Positions 28,672 to 39,789 are shown, counted from the first letter of the stretch. The stretch is DNA of 64,000 nucleotides from Panorpa germanica (GCA_963678705.1 OY783209.1:2542001-2606000); one strand, 5' to 3'. Numbers and translations: made by a program. The notes: generated from the letters alone by a model not told the origin.

Positions 28672-30985
28672 ACCCTACCTTGAAATTAGGGGCCAACGTT
28701 TCTAAAACACTCAGGTATAAAACATTGCACGGTACACGACCACAAATTAAAACTTAAAAAAAAGAACGTTGCATCCAGAAATGGGCAATAATGGCTGATT
28801 TAAGTAGACGAACGCGCGAAGAGATCGTTGTTTTTTTTTTTTTTTGTAAAATTAATTAAACGAAATTCAAGTTAACATAAGCATAAGCGCCGCCCGCCGG
28901 ATAAAACTGAAACTATGAAAGATATAAAGCAGACACTTAACTGTTTACGGAAAAGACACTCAAAAAATAAAACTGTTACGGAAATTTAGTTTTTTAATGT
29001 TAACAAATATTTAAGAAGATGAATTTGATTCTGTAATATGTTGACATGTAAAAGCCACACTAATTTATACAAACTCTGTGTTTTAATTAGTAAAAAGGTT
29101 CTGTCAACGCCGAAAGGAATTGTGGAACTCTTGAATTTGTTTGTGATTAAAAATAAATGAATTTGTTTATACAATAGCCCCTGTTGCGAAACAATTTGAG
29201 TCTATAATATTTGATTTAACTTATACATCATTATTTCTAATATCTTTGTCATAAAAAGATAGATATATATCAATAGCCTACAATTAACTAACTACTTTAG
29301 TAATTAATTTTATCTGTACACAAAGAAAACAAAATCTAAATAGAATTAATTCCGGTTGGTACCAAATTAAAAATTTTATTTAATTATAGATATAAATAAA
29401 ATCAACAAATCGTTATTTTTACTTTATTTATCAATAACATTTCAAGGTCATGTACCAAAAAAAAAAGAATATAAGAAATTTTTTATTGTACTAGTTGTTG
29501 TTCCTAGTTGTTTATTTATTCTAACTCGGAGTCTGTTTTTAATGATCTCTTTGTAATTCAATGTAAAAACAACTGGGTTAACAGAGAGACGATAGTCCAC
29601 TAAACAAAGCGAGATGTTAAATTAAAGACATTAAAAAATGTTCAAAACATACATTTACAAATTGTTTGAGTATCTTCAATTCCTAGTTAAACTTTAGTTA
29701 TGGGGTAATTTAAGCTAAAGAATTAATTTTCAATTCTTGTTTTGTTAATGCCCGACTACTGTTAACTATGAAAAATATAAGCTGCAGTTAGAAAAGTATC
29801 AACCAAGGTTTATAATAAACCTCAGTAAGCTAAAAATTAAGAAGAAACGATTTTAAGTTTTAGAATTTCAAATATACTTTTTCTCATAAATTATGTCTTT
29901 AAAATTAAAAGCACTTAAAAACTTTAAAATATTTAAAGTACGATTGTAATAGAAATTTTGACAATACGGAAAAATTTGTCACTTACATTTGGATATCTGA
30001 ATAATATAGAGGTATATTTTATATTAATTTCCAACCGAAATTTGTTCCAAATGGATTTCTACGTGCACAGACGTTTTTTCGCCATATTTAGGTCGTCTAC
30101 AGTAGGTGAAGCCTCGCATAGGACTCGTTTAAACTGGATAAACAAAAAAATATCGAGAAAATCAGTGTTTCTTAATACATCAGAGAACATAATAATATTT
30201 AGAAACTCTAAAAAGAAGGAGTAAATCTTTGAAGATATAAAAAAAATGGGTCCTACTGTATTGGCTTCAGGTGACTCCTCATATGAGAACTACACCGCTA
30301 TATATACGAGTATCTTCAACGAGTCTATTTTATATATTACTTATGAAATAGAATAGTTTTTCTTCCTTGAAAAATCGTTAAACATAATTTTAAAATACAT
30401 TTCTAACCTAAGCAAAAATTGTTTAACTGCTAATAAAGAAATTACAGGTGAAAATTCTAATATTATTGCTAATTAATTGTATACAAATATCTTATCAACG
30501 TGTGAAATAATAAAATTTGCAAGTCAACATTAAACAGCCGGCACAGCAGCCAGGTCGTCACGATGGTCGCTAGACTCAGCACAGCGCATTGCATAATGTT
30601 GTTAATTCATTGGAATTAAAACTGTCTCCACATAGTGTTAATTACACAAATTAATCAGCAGAATATACACGTTAATTAGTTTCGCATATTTTACTTATTA
30701 ATAATAAAGACATTATCTTATCTAAGATTTTTGTCGGTTTTCGATAAAACAAAACAGTTGTAATTTTTCTTTATAAACATTACAGGTAATTAAATGATAA
30801 TTTTAAAAGTAAAATTACTTGTCATTGTTACGTTGAGGTGTTTGGAAAATGTTGGAAAACGATTCGATTTGTCCATTTCGTGCAAGGATGATTAGTCACG
30901 TTATTTGACCAGACCTGTGCCGGTATCGCACTCAACGGCCGGTTGGAGATAATTTGCATTGAATTAACATAAAGAAACAAAGGTG

Positions 30986-30991
30986 ACTCAC
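30986..30991 (-). other. hh: Splice donor of hedgehog exon 1
   Basis: The minus strand reads ACT GAG|GTGAGTC, a near-consensus donor in phase 0. Hedgehog genes in other animals are split at this same place, directly after Ala-Asp-Arg-Leu-Met-x-x and before Arg-Cys-Lys, which supports the boundary. Confidence 0.9.
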
Positions 30992-31297
30992 CTCAGTCAT
31001 CAGCCTATCCGCACCGGTTCCTTCTTCATCTTTGAATATGATATCTGGATTATAATTTGGTATCAAATCACGAAATTTGGAATCTCCTTTGTTGACTTGT
31101 CCTTCAGGAGGTCCACTGCCTTGTATACTATTTTCGGAAACATTTGGTACATGTTGTCTAAAAACTAAAGGGGAGATTTTCTTGATTGGAGGACGTCTTC
31201 TAGAGAGTCTGCTGGGCCCACAACCTTCACAGACCTTCAAAATGGAGGTCACGAGCAGAGCGTGCACCCAAAAACGGATATCTGCTCGCATTATCAT
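30992..31297 (-). CDS. hh: Hedgehog, coding exon 1 (signal peptide and start of signalling domain)
   Basis: Encodes the first 102 residues of Hedgehog, the secreted, lipid-modified morphogen that binds Patched. Residues 4-25 form a signal peptide with a hydrophobic core (HALLVTSIL). Cleavage before Cys26 would expose CGPSR, the family's palmitoylated N-terminus (usually CGPGR). A basic run LSRRRPPIKK follows, then PLVFRQHVPNVSEN and the diagnostic NYNPDIIFKDEEGTGADR block, which contributes calcium ligands in the family. The open frame reads on past the donor for only a few residues. The start is the first ATG after an in-frame upstream stop; a second ATG lies two codons later. The remaining signalling domain and the autoprocessing Hog domain must be on exons left of the window. 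Confidence 0.96.
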
Positions 31298-31890
31298 GAC
31301 TGGCGAGCCCAGTTCACTACACTAGGCATAACTCCTTAAAAACACTGAAAAAACACCTGACACCTGAAGCACAAAACAACTGTCAGAAAAACAACACTCA
31401 AAAACCAATTGTATTTAAAGAAAAACTTTAGAAATTTCAAAGAAAAAGTTCGGAAAATTAAAATCACTTATTAATTATAGGCACTGGTCACAAGTCACTA
31501 AATTATCCAAAAATCCCAAAAACTTTTTCGTAAAGTTTTCCGCGAGATGTTCCTTCTTCCACTTGCACCGTATCACTGGCAATTGTCCACATGAAATTCC
31601 ACAGCTCTAGCTGGGTAGAGTTCAAGATATGATTAAGTAAAGTAACAAATATATAGTACCAGGGTCGGGGCGCTTTCGCCGACAGGTAAAAATCATTGCA
31701 CATAGAGAGTCAATGTCTACCAGTTCCCTACCGATCGACTAGAGCCTCCTAGAGCCCCACTCCAATTATTCTGGCCATCTTCTGTCCGGTGGAAGATCGC
31801 TGATTGGTGGGAAGGCGGAGCGTATCTACCTGTGCAGGCCAGACCAGAACTTAAAGACAGGTACAACTGATTTGAAATGATGTATAAGAT
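31298..31890 (-). promoter_or_regulatory. hh: Hedgehog 5' leader and presumed proximal promoter
   Basis: This is the sequence immediately upstream of the hedgehog start and is less AT-rich than most of the window. On the minus strand a TATATAT run lies at 31649-31655, which would place a start near 31620 and a leader of about 320 bases. There is no clear initiator at that distance, so the TATA assignment is weak. A TCAGTG word about 45 bases from the ATG could also act as an initiator. No alternative leader exon was identified. The short Thr/Ala-rich minus-strand ORFs further upstream (31717-32029) are artefacts of the hexanucleotide repeat. Confidence 0.3.
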
Positions 31891-31943
31891 GCCGCTGACG
31901 GTTGCCGATGCCGTTGCCGTTTCCGTTGCCGTTGCCGTTGCCA
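31891..31943. repeat. GTTGCC hexanucleotide microsatellite upstream of hedgehog
   Basis: Imperfect tandem gttgcc units, with gatgcc and gtttcc variants, about 600 bases upstream of the hedgehog ATG. Confidence 0.85.
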
Positions 31944-31990
31944 CTGCGAACAACCAAAGAACAAAGACAAGACACAACTTGCAAATTGTG

Positions 31991-31998
31991 TGACGTCA
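31991..31998. promoter_or_regulatory. TGACGTCA (CRE-type) palindrome
   Basis: Perfect 8-base cAMP-response-type site about 690 bases upstream of the hedgehog start codon. A second copy lies at 32506-32513. Function is not shown; the word also occurs at 38103 and 39611. Confidence 0.3.
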
Positions 31999-32480
31999 TA
32001 AAGACAGTGTCAACGGAACTTGTCGTCACTGGAGGTGATTTATAACACCTGAAGATGTCGAGGAATGTCTATGTCTGTGGTTCATTGATTCTCACAATCT
32101 TGTATACTGTTTAATCTAATACCCTTCACTTACACTTTTTTTTAATATTCACACACTTTTGTTTAATTCAGAAAATACTGCAATTTTTCAAAATACGAGT
32201 ATTGCTTATCAAAAACAAGTTCATTCACTTTTAAACCTTATAAAAACACATATAAATAGAATGTTCTTTAAATATTATCTCATATTAATCAAATATTTAC
32301 TTTTAGATTTTTTATATTTTTAAGGTTATGTACATACGTGTGTCATATATAACTTTATTATATAACTTAACTCGAATATTTTTAATAATTCTTTAAGAAT
32401 CGTCTGTGTAAGTTCCAAGTAACAATAGCACTGAATCCAAACAAACTAAGTCCTCACATCCGTAGATATTTTCTCCGTGT

Positions 32481-32513
32481 TGACCTAGGTCCAGGTTACA
32501 ATAACTGACGTCA
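32481..32513. promoter_or_regulatory. Everted nuclear-receptor half-sites next to a TGACGTCA palindrome
   Basis: The sequence tgacctaggtccaggttaca holds TGACCT and AGGTCC half-sites back to back, followed within 20 bases by TGACGTCA (32506-32513). It lies about 1.2 kb upstream of the hedgehog start. Binding is only a possibility from motif resemblance. Confidence 0.25.
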
Positions 32514-32807
32514 TCAGAAACCGAACTCTTGGCTTATCATTTTGTATTTTATATCCGCGATGAATAATATAAGCGAGCAGATAGAGGTTTCATTTTTTTG
32601 CTCATGTTCAAGCCCTACATTTGCATATAGCATTGCAACATTTTATTCTTTATATGGTCAGAGCAATGTTTGAACGTTTGAATATGCTTATAAGATGCAA
32701 TGTAAAATATTACAATGGTTTGAATATTGCGACTTCGCTTAGTTCTGCCAACATAAAAAATATTTGATACATAAACATTTAGAATTATGATTATTTTTAT
32801 TTAAATA

Positions 32808-33056
32808 GAGTCTTTCAATAAGAGCTGTAATTTTATGGATGTTACAACAAGAGCGATCATTTTAAATCAATAGAAAATCGCTATATTTCGATGACATTTG
32901 GCAGATGTTGTGTTTCATTACTAACCTCAGAGTTTGTACTTTAGATTAAAATAAAAATAGCATCGCTTTTCACAATAATATTGCATTTTTCTATTAATTT
33001 AAAATTAATGCTTTTACTGAAATATCCATAAAATGACCGCTCTTGTTGAAGGACCC
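32808..33056. mobile_element. TA-flanked MITE, about 249 bp, with subrepeats inside its termini
   Basis: The left end gagtctttcaataagagctg and the reverse-complemented right end gggtccttcaacaagagcgg continue as matching inverted repeats through attttatggat, roughly 40 bp with mismatches. TA flanks both sides (32806-32807, 33057-33058). The left terminus contains two spaced copies of caa(t/c)aagagc followed by (t/c)attttatgg or tcatttta. It is non-coding. Another end lies at 3940-3996 and a weak relative near 46115. Confidence 0.65.
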
Positions 33057-33976
33057 TATATATATGGGTTACATAAACCATGAATCGTTAAATATATCTA
33101 AACAACATTACTAAATTCGAAATCGATAGCGAAATCTATCGATAGGGCAGGAATTCTTTCATGACTGCATTTCTAACACAATTCCACATTCATAATATTC
33201 AAAATGTTGACTAAGGGATTTATGCAAACCTGGAAAAACACAACATAATACAGATGGCAGATATCATCAACAAGATATAAAATAGACTCGGTGAATATGA
33301 CCCAAAAATTTCGCTCCTTTATCTAACAATTAACATAAGTGTTAAGTATGTCAATGTTAAATCGGTTGATTCATAAATAATCTAAATTTTTTTTAAATAG
33401 AATATTTCGTTATTTTTGTTTGCTTTATTCAAATTCATTATCTTCAAGTAACATGAAACTTTGTACGTTAATGTCAACCTTCTTAGAAATCATCTAAACA
33501 AATAAAATTGTATAATATCTCCATATATTCATACAGATACTAGCACCATTAATAAAACTGTGTCATCGCAGAGTCAATATTTTGTAGTACGTATATAATT
33601 ATTTCGCCTTTGTAAATAGTACTTCTTAAATATTTACATTGTAGATATGACTTTATTACATTATGTCAATTTGTGTGTAGTTGAATGAGTGATTGCGCGA
33701 TATTTTTGAAATATTATAAATTTAGGTAAGCGTCCACTGGTTCGCATGTGCTTGCTCAAACACCTTGGCTTTATTTATTAACGCGGAGAAGAAAAAAGCT
33801 ACAGATTTTAGAATTGATATTATCAGTGTTGCTTAACGAGGTTGCTTTGAAGAAAAGTACTTGTAATGTCTGTTATTCACAGTTGTTGCCACAGTAGACG
33901 CCTGTCCCAGTTCTCTTCCACATTTTATTCAATAATACCAGTGCATCTAATGCGAGAACGACACCTGTAACCTTTA

Positions 33977-34107
33977 GGCCCTCTGCACATGAGGCAACTG
34001 GTTGCAAACCTTAGTCCCGAATCTACCCGAACCGAATGAGAATGGAACTGTGTTGTTAGTGAGAGAACGAACGTGTATACAAGTGAGAGGAAACACACGG
34101 CACGATT
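33977..34107. mobile_element. PIF/Harbinger-like MITE, partial
   Basis: Starts ggccctctgcacatgaggca directly after TTA. It then follows the 51090-51438 element (gttgcaaac, cccgaatctacccgaaccga, cacacggcacga). The right half is missing. Confidence 0.55.
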
Positions 34108-34972
34108 TGTTCATCAGAAAATAAGTGATGTCTGCCGGTCCTGGGATCTTGGACTATTAATTTTAACGGTTCGTGCTGCTGGTAAAATGTATGTCGGCTT
34201 AGGAAGCCATCAAAACATTGTATAAAAATTGTCTACTTCGAAAAATTGTACCTACAATTTTCATTGTTATTTGTTGACTTAAAAACACTTCTAAAATATT
34301 CCACTTCTTGAAAATAAGAAACGTAATTTTTTTTTGCATTATTCAGCACTGTTATATAGACAAAATTAAGCAATAACTGAAAATTTGACTCCAAAATAAG
34401 AGTATTATTAAAAAATAACAAAACAGCTGTTTTCAAACAAGCTGTACAGTTTTACAAAACTGTTTCATCGTCGACAACTAAAAATTTTACGACAAATATT
34501 CAATACTTTCTATTCCCTCTTGCAGTCCTTTTTAATTTAAATCACAACATTATTTATAATTAAAATAACTTTTATTATATTTATCACTTTAAATTTAACC
34601 TCACTTTTACGTAAAAATTTCAACACACATTTAATGTCAATTTCTCTCAACTACATCATCAGACACAGAATCTTCCACACTGTGCTGTATATTTCTGTGA
34701 GTCTAAACAAACCGGAGTCCAAAATTTAAAATATACACACCACACATCCACTAGATAATGATAACAAGTCTCTTATCACGAATATGATACTGTTTACATT
34801 TTGGAACACCTATTTACAAACAGATGCCCACTTTGTATTCAATCATCCGTTCTAAATCTTCTTGACGTTGATCTGTCTTAGGCCTTGAACACACTATGAA
34901 AACCTTTAGATTTTGATTCGCGTTTATAGTTACTTACATAAAACGATTTAAACATAAAAAAACATGATTTTT

Positions 34973-35045
34973 ATGATAATATTTAACCTGCTGTATAGTA
35001 TCGCCATCTATATTTCGCGAATCAAAAATGGCCAAGTATCGTTTC
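34973..35045 (-). repeat. Inverted copy of the 73-bp segment at 19623-19695
   Basis: Reverse complement of 19623-19695 with one base difference. The two copies bracket hedgehog exon 1, one in intron 1 and one about 3.7 kb upstream. Confidence 0.8.
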
Positions 35046-35336
35046 ACCTTAAGAAGGTTTTAGGTATATAAATAAAATAATTTACTTAATCTCTTCGGAC
35101 TACATCATTTTAGATAAAGTTTGAGAATAACTGATACTATATCTTTGCACCAGATCTGTTTTTCTTCATGTAACTCATCACCACCTTGTCAGTAAAACAA
35201 ATCTTGATAATTACAGCATCTGTAACATTATGTACCAAATGTAATCTACTTCCACTTGTTGTATCTTCCGGTACAGTCATGTGAGTAGTAAAAACATGTA
35301 TTTCAAAGTGTAATAAACAAAGGCAAATCGAACAAA

Positions 35337-35471
35337 ACGGGGCCCGATGCAAAGTTGATTTTCTTGCATGGTCTAAACTGCTATGAGAAAAAAAATTGAA
35401 AACATTTTCATCAGTTAGCGGCGCGGGGTCTTCAGCGTTTGTACAACCTATCTCCCCTTGCTCCGGCCCTG
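35337..35471 (-). mobile_element. hAT-like terminus (single end)
   Basis: On the minus strand the element begins cagggccggagcaaggggag, typical of a hAT terminus. The inner part is GC-richer. The opposite end was not located. Confidence 0.35.
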
Positions 35472-37185
35472 CTAATAAGATCTATAATTGATGTTTAGTA
35501 CCTAATTATATAACTACTTTGTTCTATGTACCTACCCACAAAGAATATAGCACTAATATATTTATAAGTATATTATAGAAAGAACAAATATATTTAATTT
35601 ACTTTATTTTAGTGCAAAATAAGTGTAATTGCAGCCCTTAATCGCATTAACGGCTAAGATAAAATGTCTCAAGATTTCTATTAGACAATTATGTCTTAAG
35701 ACAGTCGTGGCTTCAGTGTGCGATCTCCATAAGGTGGGCATTAGCATATGCATTGTTTTTTCGTGATTTTGTGAGCTATTTATTTTAATTTAAATATCAA
35801 CACCATGAATAGAGTTACTATATTGAATGTTACCAATGTTACCACCACGCAGAACCTTACAAGGTCCAATTTCTTAAATTAAAATATTAAATTAAGTAAA
35901 ACTATATTATATTATAACCTCCAAAATGTGACAATCTGTCAAAATGCAGTAGGATTTACTTTTAGCAGAAGTTTAATGTTAGTTTTTGAAAAATATAGAA
36001 GAGAAAACAATTTCTATTACTAATTGTTATTAAAAATAGCAATTTTAATTATTTCACACACAATTTTGTCGAACTGTCAAAATTTATATTACTAACGATG
36101 CATATATGCACCAACTAAATTAACTAAACCGAAATTAAAACACAAATGTGAAAAGGAATGCTTAAACGAAAATCTGAAATTTATATTACAATATTAAATA
36201 AAAACAGTAAATTAAATATCAAAACAGTGAGTGGAGGGCTTAATACTTTTCTTTTGTTTTTAATCTAAATATCCTGCGTGACATTCTGTATAAGTAAGTA
36301 TCACTTCAATCCATAATCAACAGCTTCAGTATGTCCTTGTTCTTGCAGGACACTTCTCCAGAGGTCACTTAAAGTTAAGTACATAAAAAACATAAGTTCA
36401 TTAACAAAGTGCCGAGCGCATAAAGTGGTTAGCGGATGGTGGTTATGAAAGTCAACTGGCAACGAGTAGATGGCTTACAGTTAACGTGCTCTCTCACTGG
36501 AACAGACTACGTCCGACTTCCGACTGTATTGAAAAAGTCTGTAGTGCATACCCTACAAACAATTTGTCGTATCTTAGCAATCTCGTATCAGAGAGCGGTT
36601 AGACAGTAGTCACACAGCGCTCTGGAGAACATATGTGGTAGTACTAGGTAGATCTATATGCAAAGAGAAAGTGAATCTTGGGGTTAGCTGAAAGTGTGAA
36701 ACTGTACTGCAAAGTAATTTTCTACCTGTGGTGTCTAGTAATGTATATTCCAGTGTAGGAGAAGCCTTACACAATGGTACATAAGATAAGACAAGACCAG
36801 ATCATTAGATCGAATATTGATACTTGTAAATAATATAAATAGTTTGTTCTGTACTGCGTCTGTCATTGTTCTTAGAAATATATTGTATTTACTAAGTTCT
36901 ATTTAATTAGCAAACTTCATTTTCTTGTGTTTGTTTTGTGATGTTGCACATTATTTTCTCGCTGCAAATGTTTATTTTCGTACATACTTATAGATTGTGA
37001 ATACGACTAAAAAAATTTGTCTTGTTGAAATTTGTTGTTCGAATTTTTCTGATTATTTGCAATTTTCAAAATTAATGTTTCATATATTTTCTACTTCTTT
37101 ACTAAGAATTAGAGCCGCGGGTCTTGGTGACCCCTGTTACATTCCTTTTTTTTTAAACACACTTACATAAATCACGAATTCATTT

Positions 37186-37235
37186 TATAGTCGAAATTGC
37201 GAGAGTTCGGCGTTGACTTATGCCGGAAAGACATA
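37186..37235 (+). mobile_element. End of the palindromic TA-flanked MITE family
   Basis: The sequence tatagtcgaaattgcgagag followed by ttcggcgttgactta matches the terminus of the element at 1715-1900. No matching opposite end was found within the next few hundred bases. Confidence 0.45.
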
Positions 37236-37357
37236 TGTGTATATATGTCATCGTCAACACAACTACGCGTGTCTAGCGCTTGGCTAAGTTTATATAAGGT
37301 TTTAAATGTCATCCTCATTTGAGTCTAAACATTGCAATTTGTTCGATAACTGCCACA

Positions 37358-39630
37358 TGTAGGCCCAAAGGAGGAGCAAACGGAGGAGGTTCTTTTAGGT
37401 CGGCAATAGGGTCAAAATTTCAACTCGGGCTGTTATTTCTTCAAGAACCTCTAACGAGTACATTCCTACAGCGACGTGGAGCAGTTAAAAGTCCCTCAAC
37501 CCTGGAACGGCTGCTTGTAGCTGTGTTATATCAATTAGGTAATCATTTAATTTCAATCTATTCGTCTTCACGTTGTCTATAATTTTCTATTTACACGTTA
37601 CGGTATGTCTTAAGACAACGGAAGACAGAAGTTTGGAAGCACTCCTATCGATGTTTACGTGAACGAAGTTATTTCTGGTTTAAACAAATGTTACAAATGA
37701 AAGTCTTCATGAAACATGATTACATTAATAATAAACAATTACGCTTCAAATAGAATACGGATTTATTCGTATTGGTACAGTTCAAAGCAGTGTAATAACC
37801 TAGAAATGAAAATTACATCACTCAATAAATGAAGGAAAGTAAATATAAAGAATATGTGAATTCCAATTAACAAAAATAATCACTAGAGATTGTTGGCGCC
37901 AAATTTAAACTTAAAATGATATTTCCGTTTATAGTGTAGTTAGAAATTGTAAGAAAGTTGTCCAATAAAAACAAATCAATTTTTTATATCATTTTATTTA
38001 TTGGGTTTTTAACCCCCAAAGTGTGGCAATATGTAAGAAAGAGGGGGAGGGTGAAGTAGTAATAAATCTTATAAAAAACACCAAAAAACAAAACCAAATG
38101 TGTGACGTCACCACAATGTGGGGAATTAAATTTAAATTAAATTTGTGTGACATATTGAATAATCAAAAATATATTAAGCAGTGATTGTAAAGAGGCCTAC
38201 GTTAAACTGGGCTCTAAGACTTCCAGTACAACCCTGGAGCTTCTCTGGCACTGCTTCAGTCTTATCTTAACATAAACAACTCGGGAATGCACATTGATCT
38301 GCTCTTCGTGATATAGATCAGGACTCGGAGAGAGTGATGTAATCTGAACCTTGTAAAGAACGCGACCCTTTTGGCATCTGGTCCAAAGCACTGCAGATGA
38401 CATTCGTTATATAATCGTTGATTGAGCTACATCTTGCTTTGTATACAGTTCTTATATTTGTTAATAAATACTACTGTACCAATATTATGTTCGGCTTATG
38501 ATTTGTAATTAGTAAATCCTAATTATTCCTGATAGCAGTATATTACTTATATTAGAATAAAACTAATCCTAAATTTCTTTCGATTTAGAAAAATGTTGCA
38601 TAAAAATTTTTATGATAAAAACCACAACGACCAACCTTTTCCTTTATGTATTACATAATTTGCAAAGTTTGGTTGCTATCTTTAAATTGTTATTGGTAAA
38701 AATGTTATCATCGGTGTGTGGTTTCATCAATGCGCAACAAATTTCTTAAAATTAAGTACAGGAATTCCATGGGCTTTTCCTTATGTTATATAAGGAAATA
38801 TTTTAATGTATTCTTAATTAAAATTATTTTTTAAGTAATTTCGTAGTATTCAATAACATTAATGAAAATTTCATTATTTTTTTTCAGATTCTACTGCTCT
38901 GGCTTTCGCAAGTGTCCTCCTTATCGGAACTGGTGCAATCAGGTAATTTAAAACATTTTTCCTTTTTCTTATTTAACTTCTAATAAATCAAATATTTTCT
39001 ACTAATAGCAATTAAAGGCTCGCTGTTAATTAGTGTTTGATAATTCAATATTTATCACTACACTAAATCAACAAAGTTCAGGTTAAATAACACCTCTGGT
39101 CTAATTACAACGCGATTGAAAACAAAACAGGAAACGTAACCTGACGACCGTAGCATTCGCCAACATAATATTAAACATATTTTCGAATAAACTGACTCAT
39201 AATTTACAATCCAGCTTCCTTGCCTTAACACCTCTCCCTTTACGAAACGTTTAACCCACTCAAAGCCCCATACACCTCTCCTTTTCCCGTTTAATACCAT
39301 TTACCTGGCACAAGCCGCTTATCACTTATTTTATTGCTTTATTAATTACCGCATTTCCTGTTTATATCTGAACCTGATAGCAGTTATTTTTTCTACAATA
39401 TATATTTTTATTTTAGTATAATAAGCGCCGTTCCATTTTTGCTGTGGCTAATCCGAGAGTTAAACAATTACGTAATCAATTTTGCTATCACAAATTTGAA
39501 GCAGTTGTGCAAAAACTTCTTGCTAAAACAATTTTTTTTCTATTTAAATTTAGAGATGTCTAATCGCAACATCAATTCCAATTGGAATGTCAACCATGTC
39601 CAAGATCTTCTGACGTCAAAAGATGGTTAA
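37358..39630 (+). CDS. Tentative multi-exon gene for a membrane protein (unrecognised, partial)
   Basis: Three GC-richer islands join with consistent phase. Exon A (acceptor uncertain, between about 37298 and 37400) ends at 37538 before GTAATC. Exon B is 38888-38942, between a poly-T CAG acceptor and a CAG|GTAATT donor. Exon C starts at 39417 after ttttattttag. The A-B junction completes an Asp codon and the B-C junction a Ser codon. The joined product has an Arg/Ser-rich part (LQRRGAVKSPSTLERLL), then a hydrophobic stretch of about 28 residues (ALAFASVLLIGTGAISII through FLLWLI) that would cross a membrane. Exon C reads to a stop at 39628-39630. An 82-base intron (39472-39553) with a weak GTAATC donor is also possible and would give a stop at 39611-39613. 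No ATG start was found, so a 5' exon is missing. I do not recognise the family. Other frames in exons A and C are also fairly open, so this could be chance. Confidence 0.33.
38212..38421 (+). repeat. Dispersed repeat of about 200 bp (copy 1)
   Basis: Shares an ordered series of blocks with 61117-61303: ctctaagact(t/c)ccagtaca, cagtcttatcttaacataaa plus caactc, gaa(c)cttg, cactgcaga(t/c)gaca and ttatataatcgttga. Neither copy shows terminal inverted repeats or a tail. It lies inside an intron of the tentative gene at 37358-39630. The family is not recognised. Confidence 0.6.
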
Positions 39631-39778
39631 ATATTAAACGGATAAAATTTTTATTTTAATCAGCTATATCTCCACCAACTTTTAGATATTTAAAAAATAA
39701 AATCAGTATACATATATTTAAGGTTTATTTATCATAAAAAAGTTTACATAAGTTTATATAATTATTTTTAGTTTAATA

Positions 39779-39789
39779 CAATGTAACTT
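39779..39789 (+). repeat. Left target-site duplication of the LINE
   Basis: caatgtaactt here is repeated exactly at 45239-45249, immediately after the LINE's A-tail. An extra matching A at 39778/45238 is ambiguous with the tail. Confidence 0.9.

Larger units (their letters stand above)
18519..30985. other. Intronic non-coding stretch
   Basis: No gene was recognised. It holds a 73-bp segment (19623-19695) shared in inverted form with 34973-35045, a hAT-like MITE (22599-22963), an ATTCTAAATTTAT-type minisatellite (23803-23880), an ATG-rich microsatellite (25442-25478), a minus-strand purine-rich block (25920-26150) and hAT-like termini at 27771 and 28671. The rest is AT-rich unique-looking DNA. 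Confidence 0.5.
1..30991 (-). other. hh: hedgehog intron 1 (partial; continues past the left edge)
   Basis: The hedgehog exon at 30992-31297 ends in a splice donor and the gene runs leftward, so this stretch is inferred to be its first intron. Exon 2 in this family begins with Arg-Cys-Lys and carries conserved sequences such as SKYGMLARLAVEAGFDWV. I looked for the reverse complement of these by eye and did not find it, so the intron is probably over 30.9 kb. No convincing exon of another gene was seen inside. Contents listed separately are AT microsatellites, MITEs, transposon ends and purine-rich blocks. An unrelated gene nested here cannot be excluded. Confidence 0.6.
33057..37297. other. 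Non-coding stretch upstream of hedgehog
   Basis: No gene was recognised. It contains a partial PIF/Harbinger-like MITE (33977-34107), the inverted copy of the 73-bp segment (34973-35045), a hAT-like terminus ending at 35471 (ccggccctg) and one end of the palindromic MITE family at 37186. The less AT-rich patch at about 36420-36630 has no long open frame. Confidence 0.5.

Noticed and set aside
1-30985. Hedgehog exon 2 or 3
   Set aside because: No reverse-complement match to the conserved exon 2 motifs was found by eye.
31717-32029. Thr/Ala/Gly/Asn-repeat open frames on the minus strand
   Set aside because: They are translations of the GTTGCC hexanucleotide repeat.
37319-37582. Weak resemblance of the GC-rich island to a myosin motor segment (SFRSAIGSKFQ...LTST)
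   Set aside because: Only scattered matches and the following residues do not fit; treated as unrecognised.
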